From positions 28,952,225-29,016,224 of the forward strand of contig JAJLRJ010000007.1 in assembly GCA_024195265.1 (NCBI GenBank): a stretch of DNA of 64,000 nucleotides. The letters are read 5' to 3'. Of this stretch, positions 34,101 through 45,200 are shown piece by piece. This stretch comes from Dendrophyllia cribrosa (Eukaryota > Cnidaria > Anthozoa > Scleractinia > Dendrophylliidae). Under the pieces are notes generated by a model. It was not told the origin of the DNA. It saw only the letters and a list, made by a program, of their open reading frames with translations, and did no database searches. The translations under genes were made by a program, and so were the position numbers. Position 1 is the stretch's first letter; every line of letters starts with the position of its first letter.

Positions 34101-34600
34101 AAGGTGGTCCTTCAGTACTGCTCAGCATAGCGCGCGAACTAATAAAGATCTAGCAAAACAAAACTGGTCAAAAGACCCATGATTCAATCATCTTTGTACA
34201 TCACATGGTCTCTATCCAAACAGATCTATAAATAAGTACATGGGGATCAAGAATAACTGTACACTGTTAGCTCCCTTTTGAATAAAAGGATTCACTTGAA
34301 AGAAACATACTAAAACTTCCTTTGATCACAGGCAGCCCGGTCGACTCTATACATCAGCCGTTGCAACCTAAGTGCTGTATTTTGCAAAGATTTCAAATAA
34401 AGATGATTAACCCTGTGTTTGGTGTTGTGTTTATTACTTTTTGTTTGCTCCTAGAGCCATTTGGAGGCCGAGTTTGGCGATTTGTAATTTTATTCCTTAT
34501 TAACCGTACGGTAAGTCATCTTTTTCAATCTTTTATTAAACAAATAAATTATTTTCAAAATTATAGGCACCCGCAGGTAGCATCAAGCTAATCGAGGCGG
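31130..34600. other. Intergenic, no gene seen
   Basis: The region has only short ORFs without motifs. Short AT runs occur near 32610 and 32710. A protein-like plus-strand frame at about 33915-34020 (LENNDIKPEVRSTLEKG) has no splice or start support. Confidence 0.45.
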
Positions 34601-34609
34601 TTTCTTTTC

Positions 34610-34636
34610 AGAAATAAATAAATAAATAAATAAGAA
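34610..34636. repeat. AAAT microsatellite
   Basis: A short run of AAAT units follows GAAATAAATAAATAAATA. Confidence 0.8.
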
Positions 34637-34765
34637 ATCACATTACAATTAAAATACGGAGATAAATAAATTGGTAGATAAATATTGCACGTGCACGTAG
34701 AACATTTTTCGACATACATAGAGTCTGGGCTGCCTATAGTTTTATCAAATGAAATTGGTTACGAT

Positions 34766-34853
34766 ATTCAAAAGCTGTCGGACCGTGGAGCGCTAGCCCT
34801 TCGGTCCTTCTGACGAAGCGGGGCTAGCGTTTCATGTCAGCTTTTGAATCTCT
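34766..34853. mobile_element. Hairpin repeat with GACGAAG...GCTAGCG core
   Basis: ATTCAAAAGCTG...GAGCGCTAGCCC is mirrored by GGGGCTAGCG...CAGCTTTTGAAT. The core is close to the GACGAAGGGCTAACGCTCGA repeat that is dispersed in many invertebrate genomes. Confidence 0.6.
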
Positions 34854-34929
34854 TTAGTGTTTGGCTCTCATTACTTGAATACAGTGCCAATATGCGCATG
34901 CGTGTTTGGTTTTTTACAAAACATGTGAT

Positions 34930-36400
34930 GATGGTTTGTGGCAGGGTTTTTTTTTTTCTCACAACTGAAATATTTGTGGTTTGAGTCTGTTTCGTTTTTT
35001 ACTAAGAGTTTAGCGCAGGTCACGAGTTCAAATCCGGTTCAAAGCCTTGAAAATTGTTTGCATGCAGACTTCAATCGTAATCATTTTATTCATTTCCTTC
35101 ACCCACTAACACATAAACAATATTAAAGTCAACATAAATTATAGTAAATAAGTAGCAAGAAAAAGTCAAACTAAACAGGTAAAATAGCTGATTTAGATGC
35201 AGCGGATTGTGATGATGATACCGCAAACTGAAAGACTATGACAGATACTAACAAAGGAAAATCAACAACGCTGTCTGAACGGACACTCTTTTAAGCCGGC
35301 GGACAGCTCTAGTACGGACGGCTTGATAAAACATCGTTTGATCTACAAACTCTTCATGTTACACATTTCCGTTAGCGGTCTTTTCCGTGAGCGACCATTC
35401 CCGTATGTCTAAGCTCCCGTAAACGGACACCCTTTTTCAACTAATATTTCCAGCTCGATTTCCCAGATCCTTCCCTTATTTCAAAAAATTGACATACTGT
35501 CGAAGTTCCCATTATATTAGTGGACACCGTCGGGAAACAGAATTTGTATCCGCAATTGGAGCAAGCCTGAGCGCATGCTGAACTGGAGCTGGCCGCTTAC
35601 GGTCTCTCTCCTGGGTTCAGAACTTCGCGCTTCTCGGGGCTTCTGACACAGTCAAACTGCCCAGGGCAAATTCAGAACTGCCTAAAACGTTGTTTGCAAC
35701 GTGAAAACTACTAATTGGTTTCCTCCCAACTTAAGGCAAGTATTTAAACATTTCATTTCGGACGCAAAGTAGTGACAGCTTGGCTTTTTTAATTCCTGCA
35801 CTGTTCTTTTTTCCTTTCCTCTCCTTTTGTTGTTGACCCTCCTTTTGTTGTCCTTTTGTTGTTGTTGTTGTTTTGTTTGTGTTGGAAAAGTTTCCACATA
35901 TAAAACTTCGAGGAATATGGATATTGTTAATAAGAAGTACTGAATCGATTGGAAAGCTAAATTTTCCTTCCAGTTTGCAAGTCAAATTTCCTAAAAAAGT
36001 AACTATATTTGTGAAGACCACCGTTACGAAATAGAAGCACCGGATTCCGTAGTAAAGGATCTAATCAGTTATAAAATTACGAAACGATTTGATGTAAAAA
36101 ACAAGACTGATCCACGGTAGGGAAACGATTTGTTATAAATCCAAAGTTCCGGCGTAGCTTGGTTGCATGAAACTCTGCGGAAATTCATCCGCTCCTTCTA
36201 ATTTAGGCATTCTTTCTAACATTTATTTCCTGTAGCAAAAACATCTTTTGTCGCCAAAAGTGATGACGTCACAAGGACCATGGCTCCTGGCCGGTAGGAT
36301 CGGAAACGAACCGTATAGGAGTGAAAGGTTGTCAAAGAGGTTGTCAAGGGATGTAAAACTATCTCTATCTCTCTCTCTTTCTATTTACAACGAAGAAACG
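34930..36400. other. Intergenic, decayed repeats only
   Basis: A B-box-like GAGTTCAAATCC occurs near 35023. Degraded GTCCGTTTACGG-type motifs at 35280-35560 look like an eroded Tc1/mariner MITE. TTG-rich and TC-rich tracts occur near 35860 and 36360. No gene is seen. Confidence 0.4.
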
Positions 36401-36821
36401 TGCTCAATGCTAGCCTGTTCCAGGCGTTCAAATAGTAGAGAGCGAAGGATAGGTGGCGCGTGAAAAATATGCGAGTGCCGAAGGAGGGTGATAGGCTCGA
36501 CCCCAGTCTCCCTTCGTTTTCCCCGCTCGTTCGCGCGGCGGTTTAAGCTACTCCCCTGCTAGGCCTTTCCAGATTGTGCTCCCAAAAAGCTAAAAAAGTG
36601 CTCCCAAAAATGCCCAAAAGATGCTTAAAAAATGGTCCAAAATCAAAATAGTGCTCAAAAGTTGCTCCAAAAATTAAAAAAGTGCTACCGAATATTTTTA
36701 ATTATTTGAAAGAAAAGATGCTTTCCAATTTAGATTTGCAACTAAAAGGCAAGTTTCCATTCTGAATACAAGTCAATAATTGCACAAATAACGAATAATA
36801 CTTTTATTAAATAAATGCGTT

Positions 36822-36966
36822 AGAGCAGTTTCCATAAACCTGTGAAACACACTTTAGCGTATAACAACTTACTATTATAAATGCCTTTGTTCTCTTTTGT
36901 GTTTTCTTACCTTCTACTCTTTACCTTTAACACTAATATTTCACGGGTTTATGGAAACCACTCTAA
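36822..36966. mobile_element. MITE nested in the hAT element (TTAGAGCAGTTTCC ends)
   Basis: TTAGAGCAGTTTCCATAAAC on the left is mirrored by GTTTATGGAAACCACTCTAA on the right. The ends resemble the outer MITE at 2634-2946. Confidence 0.6.
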
Positions 36967-37315
36967 AACAATGTTCATTTATATAATACCATATCTGCTT
37001 TTCTGGCTAACATTACTAGAATTCATTCTAGAAAATGAGTAAAGCCTAAGACAGATGATGTAAAGAATCAACTAATCCATCAATTAGCTAGTTAAATAGA
37101 ATAAATTCATTTTGAAAACATAAAATAAAATAAATATTTAAAAAAATGAATATTGAATGTTTGTTTTTTACTTAATCAAAGCTAACGAAACTTGACAACA
37201 AAACTTAACTATATCAATCTCCACCTCAAACTTGATAACAGAACTTAACTATAACAATCTCCTGAAGAGAAAATGTTGACCATGGTGGTCTCGAATCCTG
37301 TCCCAAACCGAAGTT

Positions 37316-37489
37316 TTACTGTTGAGATTCTTGCTCATGACTCGCTTTATATTTCCCATCATTGACTATAATCTTTCGCTTTCGGGAAATGGACGCTTTT
37401 GCCGGTTCTGATAATGAAGCGCCTCTACTTATGGCAGTTTCTATGGGATTTTCTTCGATTTTTTCGCCACTCGACGAAGCGTCCGCCAT
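37316..37489 (-). pseudogene. Short ORF in the hAT element, possible transposase N-terminus
   Basis: From ATG at 37487-37489 it encodes 57 residues, MADASSSGEKIEENPIETAI and on to RKRKIIVNDGKYKASHEQ, then stops. The basic KRK..NDGKY segment is where hAT-family proteins often begin their zinc-finger region, but no BED finger or catalytic part follows. It is likely the remnant left by an internal deletion. Confidence 0.4.
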
Positions 37490-38281
37490 TTTGATCTGGG
37501 CAGACAGATATTCTATAAGGTTAAATGGCAAGGGTTCCACATAAGGGTTCCACAGTCCACAGGCTACCCAATATTTGTAGTTACCGTACCACAGGACTGC
37601 ATACCCAATCAAATGTCGAAATCACCAGTTTTAGCCTAGTTGAGATATTATTTGTAGTCAAGGGAACTTGAAATTGCTATATAAAACAAAAAATCCAGTA
37701 ATTTGCTTCAAATAAGCTAGAAATCGGCTTGTTTACCAAACAAGTTGTAAGAATATGCTCTTTGGCCAAAAAAGTGCTCTCTGATCAAAATAGTGCTCCC
37801 AAAGCCAAATTGAGCTAAAAAAGTGCCGAGCACAATCTGGAAAGGCCTATCCCCAGCGCATGCCCCACAGTCTTAACGCCTGGAACAGGCTTGCTCAATG
37901 CAAATTTGGCTAAAGCAAAACATGTTTACCATCTCGCTTCGTGACGCGAAAATTCCACTAAGGCCGTGCGGAATCAGGCTTGTTTGCACTGATTTGAAAT
38001 GAACGGAGAATGTTAGTCTCCAGAAAATTAACAATTTCTTTGTTGCAGAAAACCTCACAAGGTGAAAAATAAGCATGTTATCACATATACCTCAGGGATA
38101 TGTGATATATTCCCCTGAAGAAAATTAAATCCAGGAGTTGAACTCTGTTTGCGTGAGTTTCACTTTCAATCTGGTCAATTTGTCCAGAGTGATAAGCAAA
38201 AAGAAGAGGGAGGCCCGATGAGCCGTCGAACTGTCATATAGTGCAACTGTCATGTTTGCCCATCCATTCACTTAAATAATG

Positions 38282-38459
38282 TCATTGTAACTTCTTCTTA
38301 ATGTCTTCCTCGCTACAACGGCCAGAAACTTTCGTGTAAAGTTGACCGTTGTAAAGAGGCACGGCTACATGGGCTCTGAGCCCTGGCTCAAGTGTTTTAG
38401 GGTCAGTTATCTGAACCTTAGTTGTTGAGAGGTGTAGTTCAGCTTTCAGAAGCTGGGAC
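38282..38459 (-). other. Protein-like C-terminal segment, orphan
   Basis: After a possible acceptor (CGGTCCCAG) the minus strand reads LLKAELHLSTTKVQITDPKT and continues to GQLYTKVSGRCSEEDIKKKL, Q and TGA at 38282-38284. The composition looks coding, but no upstream exon or family was recognised. A GGCTGTATTCGCAGGC fragment of the Mutator-like family lies beside it. Confidence 0.25.
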
Positions 38460-38607
38460 CGTGATCGGCACCGGCTGTATTCGCAGGCAAAATCCGGTGA
38501 AACATTTGAGAAGAAAATAAGAATAGGAATTACGCAGGAGTGGTTTTGACGTTGTATGTTTGTGTGTTTTGCTTTGAACTTTAATATTTTATGAAACGTG
38601 TTACTTG

Positions 38608-38905
38608 CCCGGGGGGAGGCTTCCATATAAAAATGACGGGGCTGCTTGTCATACCTTTTAGGGGTCACAATTTGTAGATTGCTACCACTTAGAGTGCTAA
38701 AATTTAATTAAAATGACAACCATTAGAATTATTGCGGCACCTTTAGGGTATTGAGCCAGAAAAATACGACAGAGTATGACATGTGTTGTCTAAGGTTTAA
38801 AAATCCATCAAATGAGATGCTGGTACCTTTTAGGGTGTTTTTCAAAAATGTCCGACGAGCACCCCCGTCATTTTTATAAGGAAGTCCCCCCCCCCCCCCC
38901 CCCAC
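38608..38905. mobile_element. MITE bounded by G and C runs
   Basis: GGGGGGAGGCTTCCATATAA and GACGGGGCTGCTTGTC on the left mirror GACGAGCACCCCCGTCA and TTATAAGGAAGT followed by 18 C on the right. It is the better-preserved copy of the family at 20281-20690. Confidence 0.7.
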
Positions 38906-39231
38906 CCAAAGCGAGGTTACTTGACTTCTGTTTCGCACAAATGGCTTGGCTAAGAACAAAACAATAGTTTAACAAGAAAAAGTTATCAATTTTCAAATTC
39001 TCCGTACAACCGTACATCAGTTAACTAGGGATTTATCATTACCCGAGAAGCACATTAAGTTCTCAAAACTAGAATCACACCTAATGTATGATATTTTCTA
39101 ACGATGATTATTTACAGTGAAGTGGAGAGGAAAGAAGAAACACACCCACCATTTTAAAAAGATTCAATCAAACTTGTAAATAGTCCCTATCTCAATTGTA
39201 TATACTGTGAAAGTCAATCTTTATCCAGCTT

Positions 39232-39413
39232 AAAGGCCCACCTTCACCCAAAAGACGTTGCGGTCGTTTGTTTTTGTTTTGAAATGCTCCATTGTTCATA
39301 TTCATGATCTGATTGGTTGCACGCATTCAAGCATGGATTTCGTGTTACACGAAATTCCATGGCACAGAAAGAGGTCACGGCGCGCACAGCATTTTGGGTG
39401 ACGGTGTGCCTTG
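39232..39413. mobile_element. MITE with AAAGGCCCACCTTCACCC ends
   Basis: AAAGGCCCACCTTCACCCAA on the left mirrors TTGGGTGACGGTGTGCCTT on the right. It belongs with the copy at 11637-11783. Confidence 0.65.
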
Positions 39414-39496
39414 AAAACTCTTATCTTGTTCATAATTTTAATTTGAAAAAAAAAATAAAAAAAAAAAATAATAATAATTTTAATTTGATAGTTTAA

Positions 39497-39508
39497 ATAT
39501 ATATATAT

Positions 39509-39554
<46 letters not shown>
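39497..39554. repeat. AT dinucleotide microsatellite
   Basis: An almost pure (AT)n tract of nearly 60 bases. Confidence 0.9.
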
Positions 39555-39558
<4 letters not shown>

Positions 39559-40865
39559 AAAACACTGCCCGCCTTGATTAGCTCTTGCTATCTGCGGGTC
39601 AGTATAAATTGTAATTAAATTTAAATTAATAAATTTGTTGTTGTTGTCGTTGTTAAAAAAAACGTCCACCGACTTTCCTCTCTCAAAGACTGTTGCCGTG
39701 GTTACAAAGGTATCCAATTTTGCGCACAATAAAGAACATTTATAGGAAATACATTGTTTAGAACACCTAACTTGAACTCTCGAGCATAGCTTTGAAGAAA
39801 ACGCCAGCTGATAGTAGCGGCCTTATTTTAAACATAAAAAGCAAAGTATTATTATTTTTTTTTATAAAAGTCCATTAACGTAACAAGCGCCCTGATTGGT
39901 TGAGTACTGAAGTCTTTTTAAATTTTACACGGTGATAACGTCACGTGTCCTCGAGGCTGGTTACATAACTGGTGAAAGTTCAGGGTACTTCACTAATTAC
40001 TCTGCCGCTCTTTGAAAGACCTTAGAAAAAATATTGTACAATAACTTTCAGCGTGATACAAGAACATCAGAGGGCACCGCTCAAAGGGGGGACATTTTTG
40101 TCGATTTTGCGTCACCACGGATTGCATTCTCGAAACTTCTTATTCTCCTAGAAACTACTGAAACTGAACGAGTAAACGGAAAGCCCGCACTTACTCAATT
40201 TTCATTCTTATCGAAAACAATGCTGACTGAAGTTTTCTAAAGGAACATTGTATATTTTTAAAAATTACATTGTATTCGATTGTATTGTGAATAGCCATTT
40301 TGGAGATGAGATTTTTGTGCTTGCCCCTTGCCTGTCGTGCATGGAATAGTTTATTAATTAATAAATGTCCTAACTGTCACATTTTAACAAATGACTTCCC
40401 TTATTAACAGGATCATATACCCATGAACATGATGAACTCTTTGAAAAAAGCTATTTGACCCTCGGGTAATAAAACACTCCGTCAATACACTCAGTTGGAA
40501 ATAAGAAATGACAAATATCCCCCAGCCGATCACGTGAACAAAACGTACCTAATTTTCAACATGATAGATGTTTTATGGGTGTTTTTGCTAGCGAAAAAAT
40601 GAATCAAGAATAATTCGTGGCCGCTTATTGTCTTCCAGAAGGCCATTCCATGAAAAGTCTGTTTTAGACCGGCATGTGATCAGCTTTGTAATTTATAAGT
40701 AAAGCATATAATGTTTCATAATACTGCTTAATCCTGTTTTCTTAAAGTAATAATCCGGTTAAACCTGATCCGATCGTGCGGCTTGGTCATTTGGTTTAAA
40801 GCGCGTTTTCCCGCGCTCTACACTGACGGCATGTTTTTTTACATCAAGTTCTGATTGGTTCATTA

Positions 40866-41087
40866 AAGAAATAAAAAAAAGCGCCGAGTGCATTATTGAG
40901 TTATATAAGCACGCGGGAATTTTTAAGAACACGAGAGAAGTGCAGAGAAGCATGAGCCAAAGGCGAGTGCTTCTCGCAATTCTCGAGTGTTCTCAAAAAT
41001 TCCCAAGTGCTTATATAACCAGGAGCTTTAAGCTCCTGATATAACTCAACAATGCACGAGGAACAAGTTTTTTTTTATTTCTTTTAT
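40866..41087. mobile_element. Hairpin MITE with A-rich ends
   Basis: The left arm with GCATTATTGAGTTATATAAG and GGGAATTTTTAAGAACACGA is mirrored by AAAAATTCCCAAGTGCTTAT and ATATAACTCAACAATGC. A smaller palindrome, CAGGAGCTTTAAGCTCCTG, lies in the right arm. Confidence 0.6.
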
Positions 41088-41306
41088 AAAATAAAAACGT
41101 TTATAATGAACCTCACGTCACGCGTCGAGTTATAATGAACTCGGTTTAACCAATCATAGTGCGCGCATTTCCTTGAGCATTTTATAATAAGCTATTCACT
41201 TTCCTTGTGCGGGTTTGTCAAATACGGCCATAACTTTGCGGATTTTAGTTTCAGGACAGCTCTCCGTTAACACTATGTTCCGACACGTATGATTTTCTTT
41301 GACTTA

Positions 41307-42247
41307 AGGTGGATTTCCACTGTCGCGTTTTTGCCTACGCACGTTAACGTACGTAAAAATTTTTAACGTACGTAAAAATGAAATTTTACGCGCGTAACTA
41401 CGTGCGTTGACTTTACGTTGTCCAATTTCCAGTGCCGCGTTTTTTTCTAGGTTTTTACGTACGTTATACGCACGTAAAGGCACGTAGCCCTCGCGAGCGT
41501 TTTCGGAAAAGTTGAACTGGGTTCAACTTTTTCGCGGATGTCTGCGTTTACGCGGCGATTTAACCAATGGCAATTTCGGATTTTGTCACATGACACCAAC
41601 TCCATGTAGACGCCATTTTGTTTTATCTGCTTTACATATTCCTGTAGTGCAATCCACAATGCATCGCACACCTCAGGAATTATTCTACTCACGGTTGTAT
41701 GGCCAAGGCGGTAGCTAAATGATATCGTCTGTAAGGAATCACCAGTAGCTAGAAATCGAAGAGTAACAGCGAGACGTTCACCGGGACTGATTGGCTCACG
41801 ATACAAGGATTTCTTAGACAGCATCGGTCCCACAAAAGAAAGAAGGTGGTCAAATCTTTCAGGTGTCATCCGGAAGTATTTATAAAATGACTCGTGGTCA
41901 TTTTCGCGCATTTCTTGCACTAGAGTGTGGTATTCCCCCACTTGAAACCGATTTTGAAATAGCTCTCTGATCCGAAATCTTTTCCGATATTTTTGTCGTC
42001 TTTTTCGTCTCTGTCTAAGGTACAACAGGAGAAAGAACCGCTTGTTTATAACGGCGGCCATTACTTTAGCGGCAAATAACCTTTTCGCGCCAAAATTTCA
42101 GGATGGCAGGTATTTACGTACGTTTAACGTACGTAAAACGGAAACGTTTTTTATTATTTTTTACGCAACAGTGGAAATTGGTAACGTAAGTTTTTTTAAC
42201 GCACGTTTTACGTACGTAAATTTTTACGCGACAGTGGAAATCCACCT
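41307..42247 (-). mobile_element. PIF/Harbinger element, internally deleted
   Basis: The ends AGGTGGATTTCCACTGTCGC and GCGACAGTGGAAATCCACCT are inverted and flanked by TTA on both sides, the Harbinger target duplication. Subterminal ACGTACGTAAA motifs recur many times at both ends. It carries the N-terminal part of a Harbinger transposase. Confidence 0.9.
41447..42061 (-). pseudogene. Truncated PIF/Harbinger transposase (HARBI1-like), N-terminal part
   Basis: The ORF of 204 residues starts at ATG 42059-42061. Residues about 45-145 hold the family's N-terminal region: FYKYFRMTPERFDHLLSFVG, ISPGERLAVTLRFLATGDS and SFSYRLGHTTVSRIIPEVCD, the helix-turn-helix-like segment before the catalytic core. 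The DDE nuclease that should follow is missing; after about residue 150 the frame runs into unrelated sequence and the element's own end. It could at most make a DNA-binding fragment. No Myb-like partner protein is present. Confidence 0.85.
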
Positions 42248-42250
42248 TTA

Positions 42251-45200
42251 TTGTTGCCTTCGTTCACGAGCAAAATAATAAAAACGTGAATTCAGTTCCA
42301 GTTTTCACTCTGTTTAAAGTGGTGTCTTCGCGTTAGCAAAGAAGTTTGTTCGTGGTGAATAAAAGTTTCCTCCCTCAGAATATCATTTATTAAAACAACT
42401 CTCCTTTTCGTGTGAAAACGTACTTATAAGTGTCCACGTGAGTAGTTTTACACACTTGATGTCAAATAACAAGTAACTATTGGAAAAACTGAGTGAAGAG
42501 CCTGACAAGCCCCTTTATCTTGTGAAAATTGAAAGCCGCTGGGTTTTCATGGAAAAGTAACAATATCATTTGTTAGCAATTACCAGGAACTTCAACCCCA
42601 GAAAATGTAAATCAGCTAAAGAAATGTGTCCAAAATTTAGGTTCATAGTGTTCGTCAAGACTAATTTAATGCGGAGATTTCAGAATCATGATTCATACTG
42701 AAACAAAAATGTCAGTTTTATTCCATTCTTGAAACATCACGATTCAAAATCTTGATTTGCAAAACACAATACTGCATCGAACTCTTTACAGACGACTAAA
42801 TTGTGTCTTACAAGGGGACCAGCATTGTACGATACAAACCATTCTTTTCAGGAACTTTGATGTCACGCTTAAAAGCACCAAATCATTTCGTAAACTGCAC
42901 GTTTGCCGGGGACGAACATATAGCGACTTTGGACGCTCAATCGAACAGTGTTTACAAAAATATACTTCTAAACACAAATTTCAAGTGACCTTTTCACCAA
43001 CCCTTTTAATGAAACATGTAAAATAACAATCACTTTCCTCGATCGTTGTCGAGGTAAATGAAACCACCTGCTATATGGGCAGGTTTGTTTGAGAACTAAA
43101 TGTCAAACTCATGATATATATTATTCAAGGCGCAATAAAGTCGTGTTTTCGTGTTCAAAACCCTTTACTACAAACCCTTCTTTACTAAAGAGGACTATTT
43201 CCATCTAACAAGTGTATTACGAAAAACCCATCGAGAACTAAAGTTTCCTCCAATGACGTCGATGAAGAGAGGTAACAACTTAAGTCACGTGGCTCTAAAA
43301 CCGGTGATGACGAGTTTTAACACTCGGGCAATAACACGCGATTTTGCGCCAAAACATCAAGTTACTGTTATATATTTTAGCAAAAAATTGAAAGTTCGTC
43401 GATCCAAATAAATTTGCAGAAAATTGCTACATGTGACGGACGCTGAAAAAATAATAGATATACGAACTGAGTAAATTGTGCAGCCTTTGCCACATGCAAA
43501 GTAAGATTTTATTCCTTATTTACGGTTTTGGTTTGAATATAATAATAATGTTTTAGTTTCGCAGATGCACATTTGAAGCCAATAATTTCTAAGTATTTGA
43601 ATCTGCAGTTAAATATTATAGTTCGGGACAAAAAGCAATACAAACAGAAAAGAGAGCTTAGCCAGAATTTATCCAAAATTAAAGGTAATTTTTAAAACAC
43701 GATTTTCTCACTTTATCGGTGAGGCTAGTTATTCTTAAGGTATATAAATTACATCTACTGTACATACCGACTTTAGTTGGAGAGTAGTGCAACAAAGCAC
43801 CGCGTGTCCAGCCAATTCAACTCGTCGTCTTGAACAAATGATCCGCTTAGCTCTCCAGAAGAAGATATTAATCGAACTCTTGAATGACACTGCATGTCAT
43901 TTTTGTCCCAAAAATAATGGGTAACCAGAAGAAAGCTGAATAAATGGATTATTCTTCCGCTGGTACATATAAAACTGTCAACATTTCTCAAAACTCCAGA
44001 CATAAAGACGGCAAAAATGACATTTCATGTTTGCACCTGCCCGGTGTTCCCAAAGAGGTAAATTTTGTGTTTCCGCCAGGACATGGAGAGGTTAGTAAAC
44101 TGTACTATAACGATTACGAATTTTGGTGCGAAAATCGAGACAATTCTTAATCACAGTTTTTTGGAACAACCTCGTTTTACATTTCAGAAATGAACAGTTT
44201 TGTTTCCTTATGAACTAAAGTTGCTTTAGTTATTTACATAACAATTTTTCTACTCCGTTTCTCTTATAACCTCTAAATGGTTGCTAACTAATGTTATTCG
44301 TCCAATCTACCAGATATTGATTCTGTTTTTCATTTAATATCATTTAGTTGCCTCCTTTATCAAGACATGCTTCTGTAACCATGAGAATTTAATTAAACTA
44401 ATAACGTCACTACCGCAATTTTGTAGACATTTCAAAACAGGCATCTCTTATCTAAATAACAAAGAATACTTTTCTTTTTGACTTTGCATTTCGAAAACTT
44501 TCAATTATGATGTTCTTGCTACATGCTTGGTTTACTAAAGAGGGACTCAGTAGGGGACAGGAAGACATGCATGCGCCACACGTGCATGCCAGCCCACTGA
44601 ATGTACGGCAGGGTTAAGTGACTGGGCGTATTTTCAAACACTTCTCAAGGCGGGGATATGTCCGACTATAATGCCCTGACTAAACTGTATTTTAACTTCA
44701 TTTATAACACCTAACTGCTTTTTGCAAATGGGTGATAAATCAACGGACTGGGATAAACTCACTCAATCATCAACATGAGTATCATTGCAAGAGGTTAAAG
44801 TCTAAAATGGACCTGATATTTAGCCACGTTTCGGTCTTTCGTTTTATGAAACCGTTATCTTGGTGTGACCGGACTGGAGCGAGGCAGTCCACACATACAT
44901 AAATTTCCGTTTGCAAACCGCAATGTTTAAAGGTTTTCAGTATTCGTTATTTCAAAGATCCAATTCAATGTGTCGCATCCGTTTCTTATGCGTCGTGTGA
45001 ACATTGTCTGTATTCACAAAAACAAGAGCGAAAATAAAGGGCTTCCCAGCAATACAGCAATTGCTAATTAATGACTGAAAGAGTGAAAATGAAGGCCAGC
45101 AAAATTTAGTCGATTCATGAAATAGCGTGTTACATTAGCATGCAAGTAATTACTAAGTTTCCGCGCGCGTGTCAAATGACTTGAGAGCGATGAAGCTCTC

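Larger units (their letters stand above)
36560..37849 (-). mobile_element. hAT-type element, non-autonomous
   Basis: The ends TAGGCCTTTCCAGATTGTGC and GCACAATCTGGAAAGGCCTA are inverted. The flanks TCCCCTGC and TCCCCAGC match at 7 of 8 bases, as expected for the 8-bp hAT duplication. Subterminal AAAAAGTGCTCCCAAA motifs recur at both ends. It carries only a short N-terminal-like ORF on the minus strand, plus a nested MITE. Confidence 0.7.
36411..37891. mobile_element. Mutator-like MITE (TAGCCTGTTCCAGGCGTT ends) split by a hAT insertion
   Basis: TAGCCTGTTCCAGGCGTT at the left is mirrored by AACGCCTGGAACAGGCT at the right. The flanks share GCTCAATGC on both sides (a 9-bp duplication, 10 bp if TGCTCAATGC is counted). 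Removing the 1.29-kb hAT insertion leaves an element of about 190 bp. Confidence 0.75.

Noticed and set aside
33745..34153. Overlapping 106- and 79-codon ORFs on opposite strands
   Set aside because: Neither has a motif, splice sites or a neighbour; the composition is ambiguous, so no gene is called.
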